Positions 34,190-43,789 are shown, numbered from the stretch's first letter. The stretch is 64,000 bases of DNA from Paraburkholderia caffeinitolerans (GCF_902859945.1 NZ_CADIKL010000005.1:124001-188000), one strand, 5' to 3'. The notes: a model not told the origin generated them from the sequence alone. Program-made: numbers and translations.

Positions 34190-34402
34190 CTAAACCTGCT
34201 CTTTGGGCTCATACCACTCGCCGTGACATCTTGTGTACCTGACTTGCTTAGCGGGCAACGTTACAGTGACTATTCCCGGTCGCTTCAGTTTGGGATTTCT
34301 CAGGAACATCAAATAGCCGAGGCCTCGGCACATATCCTCACCGCTCTCGGCAACGAAATGCGCCAGACAGTTGACGCAGAACACACGATTTGATGTCGCC
34401 AT
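34190..34402 (-). CDS. Small cysteine-containing protein, 70 aa
   Basis: From ATG 34402 the reading MATSNRVFCVNCLAHFVAES includes CVNC and, further on, 'MCRGLGY' and 'YTRCHGEWYE', so a zinc-binding fold is possible. GGGTGA lies upstream. It runs in the same direction as the mutagenesis operon but lies beyond its last gene. No family recognised. Confidence 0.45.
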   Translation of the reverse strand: MATSNRVFCVNCLAHFVAESGEDMCRGLGYLMFLRNPKLKRPGIVTVTLPAKQVRYTRCHGEWYEPKEQV

Positions 34403-34552
34403 CAGTTCACCCATGTTTGAGTAGGTGGGTTGAACCTGTTATCTGTTAGTTACGCAAATTTATTTCGCCAACATGTCCTTCTTCGTGGACAGGCGGTAAC
34501 GCCAGGCCGGCAGCAAGTAATGCGCTCCGATGTCGTCGCCGGTCCGGTCCGC

Positions 34553-35512
34553 TCAGGCCGCCATCCGATGTTCGTAGTAAGGACGATGGCGATCGTCGAG
34601 AATCGCGTACTGTGCCGCGAGATTGCGTGGATCGGGATTGAGCCACGCGTCGATATGCTCCGGCTTGATGGGAATGATGCAGCGATCGTGGCCGGCGGCG
34701 GCAACTTCAGGGGGCGGCTCATCAGTGATGGCCGCGAAGGAGAGCACATCAGGCTCGCCAGGGCTTTGCCAGTGCGACCACAGGCAGGCGATTAGCATGT
34801 CCCGAGCGGGTTGCGGCTTGAACTCCAGGACCACGTTTTCCTCTAGCTCGCCTTCGGCGAGTTCGCGCCCTTCCAGACGATGTCGTTTCACGTTTTCATA
34901 GAACGCGTTCGCGACGATAAGACCGTGCGAATACCCAAAGAGTCCCTTCCAGAAGCCTTCCAGGTTGTCAAACCTGGCATTGTAAAGTCCGGGATATTTC
35001 TTGTCGTAGAACGCAGGCTTGCCAGCCGGGCGACAGTGATATCGCATGGGCTTGATGACACGCTTGCCGTTTTCCATGATCATGACCGGAGCATAGTTGC
35101 CGGGGAAAATTCGCGAATCGCGGTCTTTCAGTTCGGTGCGACGGAGATCGTCGAGCCCGTGCAGCGCCGACTCGATCTTGTTGGTTGCGATCCGTTTGCT
35201 TTCGGTGGCCGCCTTCGTCGTCTTGCTCTGCAGGGTGCGTTCCGCGTCGGCGAGTCGCGCGCGCTGTTTGAACAGTTCCTGCTCCAGCTTTGGGACCTGG
35301 TCGCGGGTGAACTGGTCAATCGCTTCCTTGATCCGCCGTTCCTCGTCGGTCTGGGGAACCGAGAACGCGGCGTCCATCGCCTTCGGAATCTTGATGTTGC
35401 TGCCCTCGGCGCGTTCCCAGTACAGCTGTGCGAACTCCCGGATGCTCATGTGCGCGCCAAACATCCTGACGTACTTGCGGTAGTCCGCCTGGATCTGGGC
35501 TGAATAGCACAT
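34553..35512 (-). CDS. SOS response-associated peptidase (SRAP/YedK/HMCES family), 319 aa
   Basis: MCYSAQ at the N-terminus places the catalytic Cys2 that forms a covalent link with abasic sites in single-stranded DNA. The later 'RYHCRPAGKPAFYDKK', 'ARFDNLEGFWKGLFGYSHGL' and 'LWSHWQSPGEPDVLSFAAIT' follow the SRAP pattern, and 'GHDRCIIPI' holds the active site His. An unusual internal coiled-coil insertion lies at about 60-120. GGAGAG precedes the ATG. It is the last gene of the LexA-controlled operon. Confidence 0.88.
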   Translation of the reverse strand: MCYSAQIQADYRKYVRMFGAHMSIREFAQLYWERAEGSNIKIPKAMDAAFSVPQTDEERRIKEAIDQFTRDQVPKLEQELFKQRARLADAERTLQSKTTKAATESKRIATNKIESALHGLDDLRRTELKDRDSRIFPGNYAPVMIMENGKRVIKPMRYHCRPAGKPAFYDKKYPGLYNARFDNLEGFWKGLFGYSHGLIVANAFYENVKRHRLEGRELAEGELEENVVLEFKPQPARDMLIACLWSHWQSPGEPDVLSFAAITDEPPPEVAAAGHDRCIIPIKPEHIDAWLNPDPRNLAAQYAILDDRHRPYYEHRMAA

Positions 35513-35561
35513 GGTGGCTCTCCTTTTTGAAGGAAGGTGCGCGAATATGGTACGCCGGTTC

Positions 35562-38500
35562 CTAATGGAAGTTTCGTGTCGACGTGACGAGCGAGCCGAG
35601 CAGCGGGGAAACGTCGACCAGCCGGTGCGCGACGAGGTGGCGCACTTCACCCTCACGCTGCCAGACACCGTACACGGCAAGCAGTGACGAGCCGAGCGCT
35701 TCGCGTCGCTGCTTTTCCAGCAGGGACGGCCAGATGATGACGTTGACCTGTCCGGTCTCATCCTCAAGCGTGACGAACATCACACCCTTGGCCGTGCCCG
35801 GCCGCTGCCGGACCGTCACGATGCCGCAGGCACGAGCGAGCTGCCCGTTCCGGAATCCGGCCAGCGTCGACGCCGACAGCAGGCGCTGGGCAAGCAGGCG
35901 AGGGCGCAGCAGTTCCAGCGGGTGCCGGCCGAGTGTCAGACCGAGGGTCCGGTAATCGCTGGCGATCTGCTGGCCTTCCGTCATCGGCGCGAGGACCGGC
36001 GTCGCGTCGTCATCAGTCGCGCCGCGCAGCAGATCCCGGTCCGGTACCGCAGCCACCGCATGCCACAGAGCTGCGCGCCGGTCGCCGGCGAGCGAGCGTA
36101 ACGCGTCGGCCATAGCGAGCGCCTGCAGGTCCTTGCGATCGAGTTGCGCGCGTCGTGCCAGATCGGAGACATCGGCAAAGGGCCGCACGGCCCGCGCGAG
36201 CTCGATGCGCGCGGCGGCTTCTTCCTTCAGGCCGCGAACCAGCGACATGCCGAGGCGCACCGGCGCGCGAGTCGATCTGCCCTCGACTGCCGAGTCCCAG
36301 TTGCTGAGCGTCACGTCGACGGGCAGCACCTTCACGCCGTGGCGCCTTGCATCCTGCACGAGCTGTGAGGGTGAATAGAATCCCATCGGCTGGCTGTTGA
36401 GCATGGCGACGAGGAACGCGACCGGCTCATGACACTTCAGCCATGCACTCGCGTAGACAAGCAGCGCGAAGCTCGCCGCGTGACTCTCCGGAAAGCCATA
36501 TTCGCCGAAGCCCTGGATCTGCGCAAAGATGGCCTCGGCGAACTCGCGGTCGTAACCGCGCTCGAGCATCCCGTTCACGATGCGGTCGTAGTAGGCTTCG
36601 AGTCCGCCCTTGCGGCGCCATGCGGCCATCGCGCGACGCAACTGGTCAGCCTCGCCGGCAGTGAATCCTGCCGCGAGCATCGCGACCTGCATCACCTGCT
36701 CCTGAAAGATCGGCACGCCGAGCGTGCGCGAAAGCGCCTGCTCCATCTGTGGGCTCGGATAGGTGACGGGCTCCACGCCCTGCCGCCGACGCAGGTAGGG
36801 ATGCACCATGCCGCCCTGTACCGGGCCCGGACGTACGATCGCCACCTCGATCACGAGATCGTAAAAGCAGCGCGGCTGCAGGCGGGGCAGCATGCTCATC
36901 TGCGCGCGCGACTCGATCTGGAATACGCCAACGGTATCGGCGCGACAGATCATCTTGTAGGTCTCGGAATCTTCGGCAGGAATGTCCTGCAGTTCGAATG
37001 GCTCGCCGCGCTTTTCCGAAATGACGTCGAGCGCGCGGCGGATGGCCGACAGCATGCCAAGTGCGAGCACGTCGATTTTCAGCAGACCGAGCGCCTCGAT
37101 GTCGTCCTTGTCCCACTGGATGATCGAGCGGTCGGCCATCGCAGCGTTCTCGATCGGCACCAGCCTCGACAGCTTGCCGCGGCTGATCACGAAGCCACCA
37201 CTGTGCTGCGACAGATGTCGCGGAAAGCCCAGCAGCAGCGCCGCGAAATTCGCCCACTGCACGATCAGCGGTGCTTCAGGGTCGAGACCGGCCTCGGCGA
37301 AGCGGTTGAGCAGATCGCGGCTGGAGTCGAACCACTGGTAAGCCTTCGCGACGCGATCGACGATCGCCGGATCCACGCCGAGCGCCTTGCCCGATTCGCG
37401 CAGTGCGCTACGTGGGCGGTACGTCGTCACGGCGGCCGTCAGTGCTGCCCGATCGCGCCCGTACTTGCGGTAGATGTACTGCACGACTTCTTCACGGCGC
37501 TGATGCTCGAAATCGACGTCGATGTCGGGCGGCTCACCTCGCTCTTTCGAGATGAACCGCTCGAACAGCATCGACGAGCGCGCAGGATCCACCTCGGTCA
37601 CGCCAAGAGCAAAGCACACGGCCGAGTTGGCCGCCGAGCCGCGCCCCTGACACAGGATCCCTTCGCTGCGCGCGAACCGGACAATGTCGTAGACCGTCAG
37701 AAAGTACGGCTCGTAGCGCAGATCCCCGATCAGCGAGAGCTCGTGTTCGATCTGCTGCTGTACCTGATGTGGGATGCCCGCTGGCCAGCGGCGATGTGCG
37801 CCGATGTAAGTCTCCTGTCTCAGGTAGCTGGTCGGCGTATGGCCGACTGGCACCAGCTCGTCCGGATACTCATAGCGCAGCTCGTCGAGTGAAAACGTGC
37901 ACAGGTGCGCGATCCGCAGCGTCTCCTCAAGCATCCGCTGCGGGTACAGGTTGGCGAGTCGCAGGCGCGATCGCAGATGCTGCTCTGCGTTGGGCGCGAG
38001 ATCATAGCCGCACTCGGCTACCGGTTTGCCAATCCGGATCGCCGTGAGCACGTCTTGCAGCGGTTTGCGCGAACGCACGTGCATGACAGGAGCACCTGTC
38101 GCCACGACGGGAATGCCGTGGCGAGCAGCGACGTGTTCGACGGTGCCACGGTGGATGTCGTCCATTGCCCGGGCATGCAGCGTCAGGGCGATCCACGCGC
38201 GATCGCCGAAGGTCTGGGCGAACCACTCGACCTGCGTATCCAGCCTCTCTTCGTCGGCCGGGTAGTCCGGCGACAGGATCGCGACGCAGTCCGGCAGTGC
38301 CCGCAGGTGCCCGAAGGGCTTCTCGGGGTGCGCGAGATCCAGGGGGGCAATCCGGTAGCTGCCCTTGTGCGCGCGCATGCGGCCGAGCGTGATCAGCTCC
38401 GACAGGTTGCCGTAGCCTTCGCGTGTCATCGCCAGCGCGGTGAATGACAGGGCAGGCGTGCCGTCGGCGTTGGTCAGATGGAAGTGTGACCCGACGATGA

Positions 38501-38705
38501 ACGGCAGACCGGCCTTCTTCGCCTCGACGTGGGCACGAACAACGCCGGCCAGCGAGCATTCATCCGTGATGGCCAGTGCGGCATAGCCCAGCTGCGCCCC
38601 ACGTGCAGCGAGATCCTCGGCGTGCGATGCGCCGTGCAGAAAGGAAAAGTTGGACGCGCACTGGAGTTCCGCATAGTCGGGCAGTGCGCCGTAGGTCGGC
38701 GCCAT
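35562..38705 (-). CDS. dnaE2: Error-prone DNA polymerase DnaE2, 1047 aa
   Basis: The N-terminus 'YAELQCASNFSFLHGASHAE' is the PHP domain start typical of DnaE2. The polymerase core has 'GRGSAANSAVCFALGVTEVD' and 'PPDIDVDFEHQRREEV', the catalytic aspartates. 'HLSQHSGGFVIS' and 'FGEYGFPESHAASFALLVY' also match. The C-terminal OB domain is 'GIVTVRQRPGTAKGVMFVTL'. It lacks the beta/tau interaction tail of DnaE1. It works with ImuA and ImuB in translesion synthesis. The gene starts 6 bases after imuB. Confidence 0.97.
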   Translation of the reverse strand: MAPTYGALPDYAELQCASNFSFLHGASHAEDLAARGAQLGYAALAITDECSLAGVVRAHVEAKKAGLPFIVGSHFHLTNADGTPALSFTALAMTREGYGNLSELITLGRMRAHKGSYRIAPLDLAHPEKPFGHLRALPDCVAILSPDYPADEERLDTQVEWFAQTFGDRAWIALTLHARAMDDIHRGTVEHVAARHGIPVVATGAPVMHVRSRKPLQDVLTAIRIGKPVAECGYDLAPNAEQHLRSRLRLANLYPQRMLEETLRIAHLCTFSLDELRYEYPDELVPVGHTPTSYLRQETYIGAHRRWPAGIPHQVQQQIEHELSLIGDLRYEPYFLTVYDIVRFARSEGILCQGRGSAANSAVCFALGVTEVDPARSSMLFERFISKERGEPPDIDVDFEHQRREEVVQYIYRKYGRDRAALTAAVTTYRPRSALRESGKALGVDPAIVDRVAKAYQWFDSSRDLLNRFAEAGLDPEAPLIVQWANFAALLLGFPRHLSQHSGGFVISRGKLSRLVPIENAAMADRSIIQWDKDDIEALGLLKIDVLALGMLSAIRRALDVISEKRGEPFELQDIPAEDSETYKMICRADTVGVFQIESRAQMSMLPRLQPRCFYDLVIEVAIVRPGPVQGGMVHPYLRRRQGVEPVTYPSPQMEQALSRTLGVPIFQEQVMQVAMLAAGFTAGEADQLRRAMAAWRRKGGLEAYYDRIVNGMLERGYDREFAEAIFAQIQGFGEYGFPESHAASFALLVYASAWLKCHEPVAFLVAMLNSQPMGFYSPSQLVQDARRHGVKVLPVDVTLSNWDSAVEGRSTRAPVRLGMSLVRGLKEEAAARIELARAVRPFADVSDLARRAQLDRKDLQALAMADALRSLAGDRRAALWHAVAAVPDRDLLRGATDDDATPVLAPMTEGQQIASDYRTLGLTLGRHPLELLRPRLLAQRLLSASTLAGFRNGQLARACGIVTVRQRPGTAKGVMFVTLEDETGQVNVIIWPSLLEKQRREALGSSLLAVYGVWQREGEVRHLVAHRLVDVSPLLGSLVTSTRNFH

Positions 38706-38711
38706 GGGCGA

Positions 38712-40181
38712 TCACCCGAACAGGCCGTGCAGGAACCAGCGCGGCTCGCGTTCCTCGACGGCGCTTACGCGCTCCCGGAAGACCCAGTAGTGCAGCGCGT
38801 CGTCGGACTCCGCGACAAAATAGTCTCGCGTCACCGGGTGCCCATCCTGCCAGCCGACCTCGATCCGTTCGCCCGGCGAGACCATGCGCAGCGGCGTGCC
38901 GTAGAACGGGCGGTGGCCGCGCATGATGAGCTGTACCGGGTTGTCCAGAAGCCAGGTGGGTCGCGGAAGATCTGGCGGTGGCAACATGGGCCTGGCGGTC
39001 TCGCCGATGGGAAGCCAGCGTGCGGCGACTTCCGGGCGGTGGTCGGCAACCGGAGCCGCCTTGAGCACGTTCTGCGCGCCGAGCCGGGCGACGAGGAGTT
39101 CCATCAGGCGCGCGTGATCCTGCGGCGAGCCGCCGGGTTCCGGGAACAGCGATTCGCTCGGCGCGTCCGCTTCGCGGACGTCCTTTGCATCGAGGCGAAC
39201 GGCGATGACCGGCGCGGCCAGTTCAACGCGGCCCAGCCGTTCTTTCAGAAGACGCACGAGGTGGTCCTCGCGCGACGTCGGTTCCGCAAGGGCAACTTCG
39301 ATTGCCGTCGGCGGCACCGCCGCGCGGCCGCGCTCATGCTCGAGCTCAAGCACAAACCGCTCGATCGCAAGCTGTCGGGCCGACAGCCAGCCGGTCATCT
39401 GCAGGATCAGGCGCCGCGCCGCGAACAGCACGGCCTCTGCGTGCTCGATCCGGTCGGGCAGCTCGAGTCGCGCACTGAAGGCGGGAGGCATCTCGAGCCA
39501 TTCATACACCTCCGGTGCCGCGCCCGTCGCGCGATCGAGCGCATCCAGCAGCGCCGTGCCGCAGCGTTTCTTGAGGCCTGCGCGAGGCAGGCGCCGGACG
39601 TCGTCCACCGTTTCGCATCCCAGGCCGTCGAACCATTCGGCGTAGTGGCGCGCCGGCGGCAGGGCAGGTAACGGCACGCGACGCAGTGCGCGGTCGACGG
39701 ATCGCAACGTGAGGGCAATGCCACCCGAGGACCGGGCGAAGAGCCACGCGGCCTGCCCTGTTGGTGCAACAGCAAGCGTTGCCGTTACGCCGAACGCGAT
39801 CACCGTTTCGCGCGCGAGTCGGCGCAGCGGGCGAATACCGCCGAAGAGCCGCAGGCTCGCCGAGACGTCGACCAGCACGACCGATTCCTCCGCCAGCACC
39901 ACGTGCGGGGTGAACTGCAGCAGGGCGAAGGCCACGCCACGAACCAGCTCCGCTTCACGGGTGAGATCACGTTCCCGGATGACCGCGTCGGGGACGAGCG
40001 TCAACACGCCACCGCGGCGCATGCCGGGCACGATCCCGCCCGAGTGCGCCGCGCGGTCGAGCGCGACAACGCGGTCCTTCTCCAGCACGACAAACCCGCC
40101 CTCATTGCGTGGCATCGACCAGCGCGGGAGAAACGACTCGAGGGCGAGGTGCGGCAGATGTACGCCGATCCAGAGTTGCAT
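38712..40181 (-). CDS. imuB: ImuB, Y-family polymerase-like protein, 489 aa
   Basis: 'MQLWIGVHLPHLALESFLPR' at the start is the ImuB form of the Y-polymerase fingers/palm, lacking the catalytic Asp-Glu residues, as known for ImuB. 'GLGCETVDDVRRLPRAGLKK' is the helix-hairpin-helix and the little-finger domain follows. It docks DnaE2 to the clamp in family members. It overlaps imuA by 80 bases. Confidence 0.93.
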   Translation of the reverse strand: MQLWIGVHLPHLALESFLPRWSMPRNEGGFVVLEKDRVVALDRAAHSGGIVPGMRRGGVLTLVPDAVIRERDLTREAELVRGVAFALLQFTPHVVLAEESVVLVDVSASLRLFGGIRPLRRLARETVIAFGVTATLAVAPTGQAAWLFARSSGGIALTLRSVDRALRRVPLPALPPARHYAEWFDGLGCETVDDVRRLPRAGLKKRCGTALLDALDRATGAAPEVYEWLEMPPAFSARLELPDRIEHAEAVLFAARRLILQMTGWLSARQLAIERFVLELEHERGRAAVPPTAIEVALAEPTSREDHLVRLLKERLGRVELAAPVIAVRLDAKDVREADAPSESLFPEPGGSPQDHARLMELLVARLGAQNVLKAAPVADHRPEVAARWLPIGETARPMLPPPDLPRPTWLLDNPVQLIMRGHRPFYGTPLRMVSPGERIEVGWQDGHPVTRDYFVAESDDALHYWVFRERVSAVEEREPRWFLHGLFG

Positions 40182-40818
40182 ATCGGCTCAACAGGGCAGG
40201 TGAAGGTACGAGAGGAACGAAAACGGGTTCGTCGCGCTGCGGTCCGCGGCGCTTGACGAAGGTCACTTCAATACCGCCCCTGGCGGCTCGCAGCGCAAGC
40301 CGCAGCGGCGCCGGCGACGTCGCCTGGGCGGCCGCGAGCGGGCGAAACAGGAACAGCAGGGTGTCCGAGGCCTGCGCGGCCAGATGCAGGCGCCGCAGCG
40401 CTTCCTGCCGGACTTCGGCCTGCCAGAAGAGCAGGGCGCCGCAGGTGCCGGCACGCAGGATCTGCTCGGCGGCCCACAGCGCGTCAGCAGTGCGCGGAGC
40501 ATGCAGTGCGCAGGCCTGCGCTGAGGGAATGTCCAGCCACGCCAGACCGGCCGGTTGCAGCCGGTGCGGCGGCTGCAGCAGGAGCAGGGGGCGGGATCCG
40601 ACGGTCGCCAGTGCGGGCTGCAGCAGACGCAGTTCACCGCAGCCAGGCTGCGGTGTGAGCAGTTCGGTGAGCGCGCCAGCGGGCCAGCCGCCGCCCGGCA
40701 ATCCGGAGGCCAGCGCGGCGTGGCCGCACGACACCACCCGATCGAAGCCGGCGGCCAGTTGAGATGCTCGCCATAGCGCGGGGTGGATTTCTTCAGGGTG
40801 ACGCGGGAGGGCGCTCAT
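40102..40818 (-). CDS. imuA: ImuA, RecA/SulA-like mutasome protein, 238 aa
   Basis: 'LPGGGWPAGALTELLTPQPG' and 'GELRLLQPALATV' correspond to the degenerate RecA-like P-loop region of ImuA. It is the first gene of the cassette, directly behind a LexA box, and is required with ImuB and DnaE2 for induced mutagenesis in relatives. Length is normal. Confidence 0.92.
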   Translation of the reverse strand: MSALPRHPEEIHPALWRASQLAAGFDRVVSCGHAALASGLPGGGWPAGALTELLTPQPGCGELRLLQPALATVGSRPLLLLQPPHRLQPAGLAWLDIPSAQACALHAPRTADALWAAEQILRAGTCGALLFWQAEVRQEALRRLHLAAQASDTLLFLFRPLAAAQATSPAPLRLALRAARGGIEVTFVKRRGPQRDEPVFVPLVPSPALLSRYATLDRRTSAAPRPRVVSPALVDATQ

Positions 40819-40830
40819 GGGGCAAGAACA

Positions 40831-40846
40831 CTGTATGGATATACAG
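40831..40846. promoter_or_regulatory. LexA (SOS) box of the imuA-imuB-dnaE2-SRAP operon
   Basis: CTGT-N8-ACAG with an AT-rich centre (CTGTATGGATATACAG), 13 bases upstream of the imuA start codon, fits the E. coli-type LexA operator used in beta-proteobacteria. Confidence 0.88.
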
Positions 40847-40906
40847 TATCTAGTGTAGCGCTTATCTCCAAAAAATGTAAAAGGGGGTGGTCCGGAGGCC
40901 GCGGCC

Positions 40907-40991
40907 GGTTACAGCTGGGGTTCCGTGCCAAGCGGGCGCGAGACCATCTTTTGCGACATGGGAGGGAACCCCAGCGGTGACAGACCTGCCG
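40907..40991. repeat. Large imperfect hairpin in the mnmH leader
   Basis: Bases 40907-40924 (GGTTACAGCTGGGGTTCC) pair with 40975-40991 (GGAACCCCAGCGGTGAC) through an uninterrupted 11-bp stem extended by mismatch and wobble pairs. A similar ACC/GGGGTTC segment recurs near 41018-41030. A small GGCGTA/TACGCC stem follows at about 41059-41086. It may be a structured RNA leader or an isolated palindromic element. Confidence 0.45.
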
Positions 40992-41105
40992 GGTGGTAGG
41001 GCTTGCCAGAGAGGTAAGGGGTTCGTACCATGCCTGCACTCGACCGGTTGTCTGGATGGCGTAGAGAAAATTCGTTGTACGCCAAAAATTACAAGGCAGG
41101 TGGGC

Positions 41106-42134
41106 ATGTACCGATTCGAAGATTACGACCTCATCATCGACGCGCGCAGCGAACGCGAATACGCCGTGGATCACATCCCTGGGGCAATCAACCTCCCCGT
41201 GGTCAGCAATGACGAATACGCCGAGGTCGGCACCTTGCATCGGACCGACAAAATGCGGGCATATCTGATCGGCGTGTCCTATTCGCTGAAAAACATTTCG
41301 CGACACCTTGACACCGTAATTGCGGGCCGCCCACGTCATGGCAGGGTGCTTGTATATTGCTTTCGCGGCGGAAAGCGCAGTCGACTTTGGTTTGATGCTC
41401 TCGATACGATCGGCTATAAGGTGGACCGTCTACCTGGTGGCTGGAAGGGCTATCGACGTTGGGTCAACGAGCAACTGACAAAGCTACCGCGGGAGTTCTC
41501 GTATGTGGTCCTGTCAGGCTCGACTGGTTGTGGAAAGACTCGATTGCTCGATCAACTCGAAGCCGTCGGTGCGCAGGTCTTGAATCTGGAGGCGCTCGCG
41601 TCTCACCGGGGCTCGGTTATTGGTGCGATACCTGGTACCCCGCAGCCGACGCAGAAATACTTTGATAGCCTGCTGCAACAAAAGCTTAGTACTTTCTCGC
41701 CCAGCCGCCCGGTGTGGGTGGAAGCAGAGAGCAAGAAGATTGGCAACGTGCAGTTACCGGAAGCGCTGCTCGAAACGATGCATATGAAGGGCAAGCCTGT
41801 CTGCGTGAATGCGCCGATGGCCCAGCGAGTCATATTGTGGCGAGAGGACTATCACCATTTCGAGCAAGATCCGGACGCCTTCGTATCGAAACTCGCCTCT
41901 CTGCGGAGCCTTATCGGAGGCAAAGAGTTCGAGGTGTGGCAGGAAATGGCCAGAACACGGCAAATACCCGAGTTGTTCGAGCGGGTCATGGTCGCGCACT
42001 ACGATCCCGCCTATGCACGTTCGACACGGCGCAGTTATCCCGCACTTGCAGACGCACCAGTCGTTGACTTGCAGGAACTGTCGCCAAACAGTCTCCGCGC
42101 CGTGGCGCTTGCGCTCATTCAGCGCTTTGGCTAA
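41106..42134 (+). CDS. mnmH: tRNA 2-selenouridine synthase MnmH (SelU), 342 aa
   Basis: An N-terminal rhodanese domain starts 'FEDYDLIIDARSEREYAVDH' with the catalytic Cys85 in 'LVYCFRGGKRSRLW'. A P-loop domain follows (SGSTGCGKT near residue 140), the layout specific to MnmH, which replaces sulfur by selenium at U34 of some tRNAs using selenophosphate. Length is close to that of family members. The start at ATG 41106 gives this length; an open extension to 40887 is noncoding leader. No selD is in the window, so the donor must come from the chromosome. Confidence 0.93.
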   Translation: MYRFEDYDLIIDARSEREYAVDHIPGAINLPVVSNDEYAEVGTLHRTDKMRAYLIGVSYSLKNISRHLDTVIAGRPRHGRVLVYCFRGGKRSRLWFDALDTIGYKVDRLPGGWKGYRRWVNEQLTKLPREFSYVVLSGSTGCGKTRLLDQLEAVGAQVLNLEALASHRGSVIGAIPGTPQPTQKYFDSLLQQKLSTFSPSRPVWVEAESKKIGNVQLPEALLETMHMKGKPVCVNAPMAQRVILWREDYHHFEQDPDAFVSKLASLRSLIGGKEFEVWQEMARTRQIPELFERVMVAHYDPAYARSTRRSYPALADAPVVDLQELSPNSLRAVALALIQRFG

Positions 42135-42392
42135 ACGACTCTTATCTCAATCTCACTAAAACCGTGTCATTGCCAATCGCCCCCGCGATACGGGTGGAAT
42201 AGGGCATATTTGCCATGTCGTCTATGCAAGAAGCATATGGACGCAGAGAAATTTCCGCCTTGTAGCCATGGGTACCTTTCTTCGTGTTTCCGTTTGTAAC
42301 TGAATTGGTGGAGGGGAAGGGAGGGCGGGTATGGTCATATCTTATGAATTGATCTAATCGGGACAGATTGACTGATTGGGATTGCTTCAAAT

Positions 42393-43454
42393 ATGACCAC
42401 GACGATCGAAGACCGCATGATCTTGCTCCTGAATGAGCAGGCCCGCCTCGCGCCAAGTGAAGACGAAAGGCCAATGGGCGCACTTCGCAGGGCGTTCGGT
42501 ACTCTGCTCCCGAGGCCCGAGCCTGGCCGGGGTTACTTGGAGCGGCTGACGGAATACACCCGTATTTCCATTCAGCGCTGGCGTAAGGTGTTTCATCGTC
42601 GACAACGACCCACGCCAGACATGATCGAGGCGCTGGCACGTCTTTTCCCGCACTATGCTTTCTGGCTTGTCACGGGCATTACAGACGCGGCCAATGGCCA
42701 TGTTGCACCGGATAACGCGCAAACATTTCCGGAGCGCCTGTATGCGCAGTCAGATGGCGCATCCCTGTATTTCCGCAGATCACTGGTTCTATTTCGTCGC
42801 CTGTTCGAGGAGTCGAGCGTCAATCTGCAAGATGACCATCAGCGCATGTATGCAGCGGAACGCACCAGGCCGCTCGCTCACTGGCACGACAGCCCGCTTG
42901 TCGATGCGGCTTACCGGATTTCTCAATCAAGGGAGTACTGCGAGCTGCATGAGATCTGGGAGTCCCGCGAGAAGTACCGGGCTGATAACTTGAAACGCAT
43001 CTGGCCAACATCCCCTGACGATCGGCCGTGGGTGCAGCGTGCGAAGGAAGCAAAGGAGCAGGGGCTTTCGTTTCCTATACTGGGCGTCGATCCCCGCACA
43101 TCGCACCAAGACCACTGCGATCTTTACTACGTCCCGCGAGTGCCCTGCCCAACGCGCTTCGCATTGAGCGTTCTAAACACATCGCCGGCGGATCTGAGAG
43201 ACGAGGAGTTGAAGCGTCTGCGAACATGGCTGGAGCAGTTGCAGGACGACGACCTGTTCGTGTTCTTTCAGTATCTCGAGCATCACGGCATCGACCGCGA
43301 GTTAATTTTCCCGTTGGAGCCCGGAACCATACGATTCGCATGGCTCGGGATGGCCGACTCCGAGATCGAACAGTTCGTTAATTACGTGCAAAGCCAGCGT
43401 TCGAGTCGACCGCGCGATAAGTATCCAGCGCGGATGAGCAGAAAGCTGGCGTAG
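42393..43454 (+). CDS. HTH regulator-like protein, 353 aa
   Basis: Residues about 40-90 form a Xre-like HTH ('RLTEYTRISIQRWRKVFHRR' then 'RPTPDMIEALARLFPHYAFW'). The remaining 260 residues are unfamiliar, charged and helical, without membrane segments. It is monocistronic, preceded by 258 bases with nothing recognised. A role in plasmid gene control is possible. Confidence 0.55.
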   Translation: MTTTIEDRMILLLNEQARLAPSEDERPMGALRRAFGTLLPRPEPGRGYLERLTEYTRISIQRWRKVFHRRQRPTPDMIEALARLFPHYAFWLVTGITDAANGHVAPDNAQTFPERLYAQSDGASLYFRRSLVLFRRLFEESSVNLQDDHQRMYAAERTRPLAHWHDSPLVDAAYRISQSREYCELHEIWESREKYRADNLKRIWPTSPDDRPWVQRAKEAKEQGLSFPILGVDPRTSHQDHCDLYYVPRVPCPTRFALSVLNTSPADLRDEELKRLRTWLEQLQDDDLFVFFQYLEHHGIDRELIFPLEPGTIRFAWLGMADSEIEQFVNYVQSQRSSRPRDKYPARMSRKLA

Positions 43455-43519
43455 CACTCGTGTGCATGAGGTGGCCCGGCGATTCGCCGGAGTGAAGATG
43501 ATTTGTTGGATTGGAAACT

Positions 43520-43789
43520 ATGAGCGACTGTATCAGCATTGTGTGCCCTTCTTGTGGGGCCGATCACGGTGATGATGGATGGGAAGTCTTGCAGGAAAAC
43601 GAAGTCCATCAAATGAAGTGCGAAGTCTGCCGCGCGGAATTTTTCGTATCGATCTTCGAGTGCGAAAGATGCGTGGCAGACAATGTGATTTCGTCTCAAT
43701 CTGAGCATGAAGTCAAGAATCGGACGTGTCGTGCTTGCGGACATCGCCCCGAGATCGAAGGCCAGGATTATGAAGAACCTTGTCTATGA
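43520..43789 (+). CDS. Small zinc-ribbon protein, 89 aa
   Basis: Four CxxC knuckles are visible: CPSC, CEVC, CERC and CRAC, enough for two zinc ribbons. The start at ATG 43520 is preferred over an upstream in-frame TTG. The gene overlaps the next one by 20 bases. No specific family recognised. Confidence 0.6.
   Translation: MSDCISIVCPSCGADHGDDGWEVLQENEVHQMKCEVCRAEFFVSIFECERCVADNVISSQSEHEVKNRTCRACGHRPEIEGQDYEEPCL

Noticed and set aside
36429..37892. Long + strand open frame (487 codons) inside dnaE2
   Set aside because: It is antisense to a clear DnaE2 coding region and reads as Arg/His-rich low-complexity sequence; a shadow of GC-rich codon use.
40907..41105. Possible tRNA-Sec or other tRNA upstream of mnmH
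   Set aside because: The region folds into a long hairpin but no acceptor stem, T-loop (GTTCGA) and anticodon arm can be placed together.
40887..41105. Longer N-terminus of MnmH
   Set aside because: The in-frame extension is not protein-like, would contain the hairpin arms, and makes the protein longer than the family; ATG 41106 gives the usual start before the rhodanese domain.
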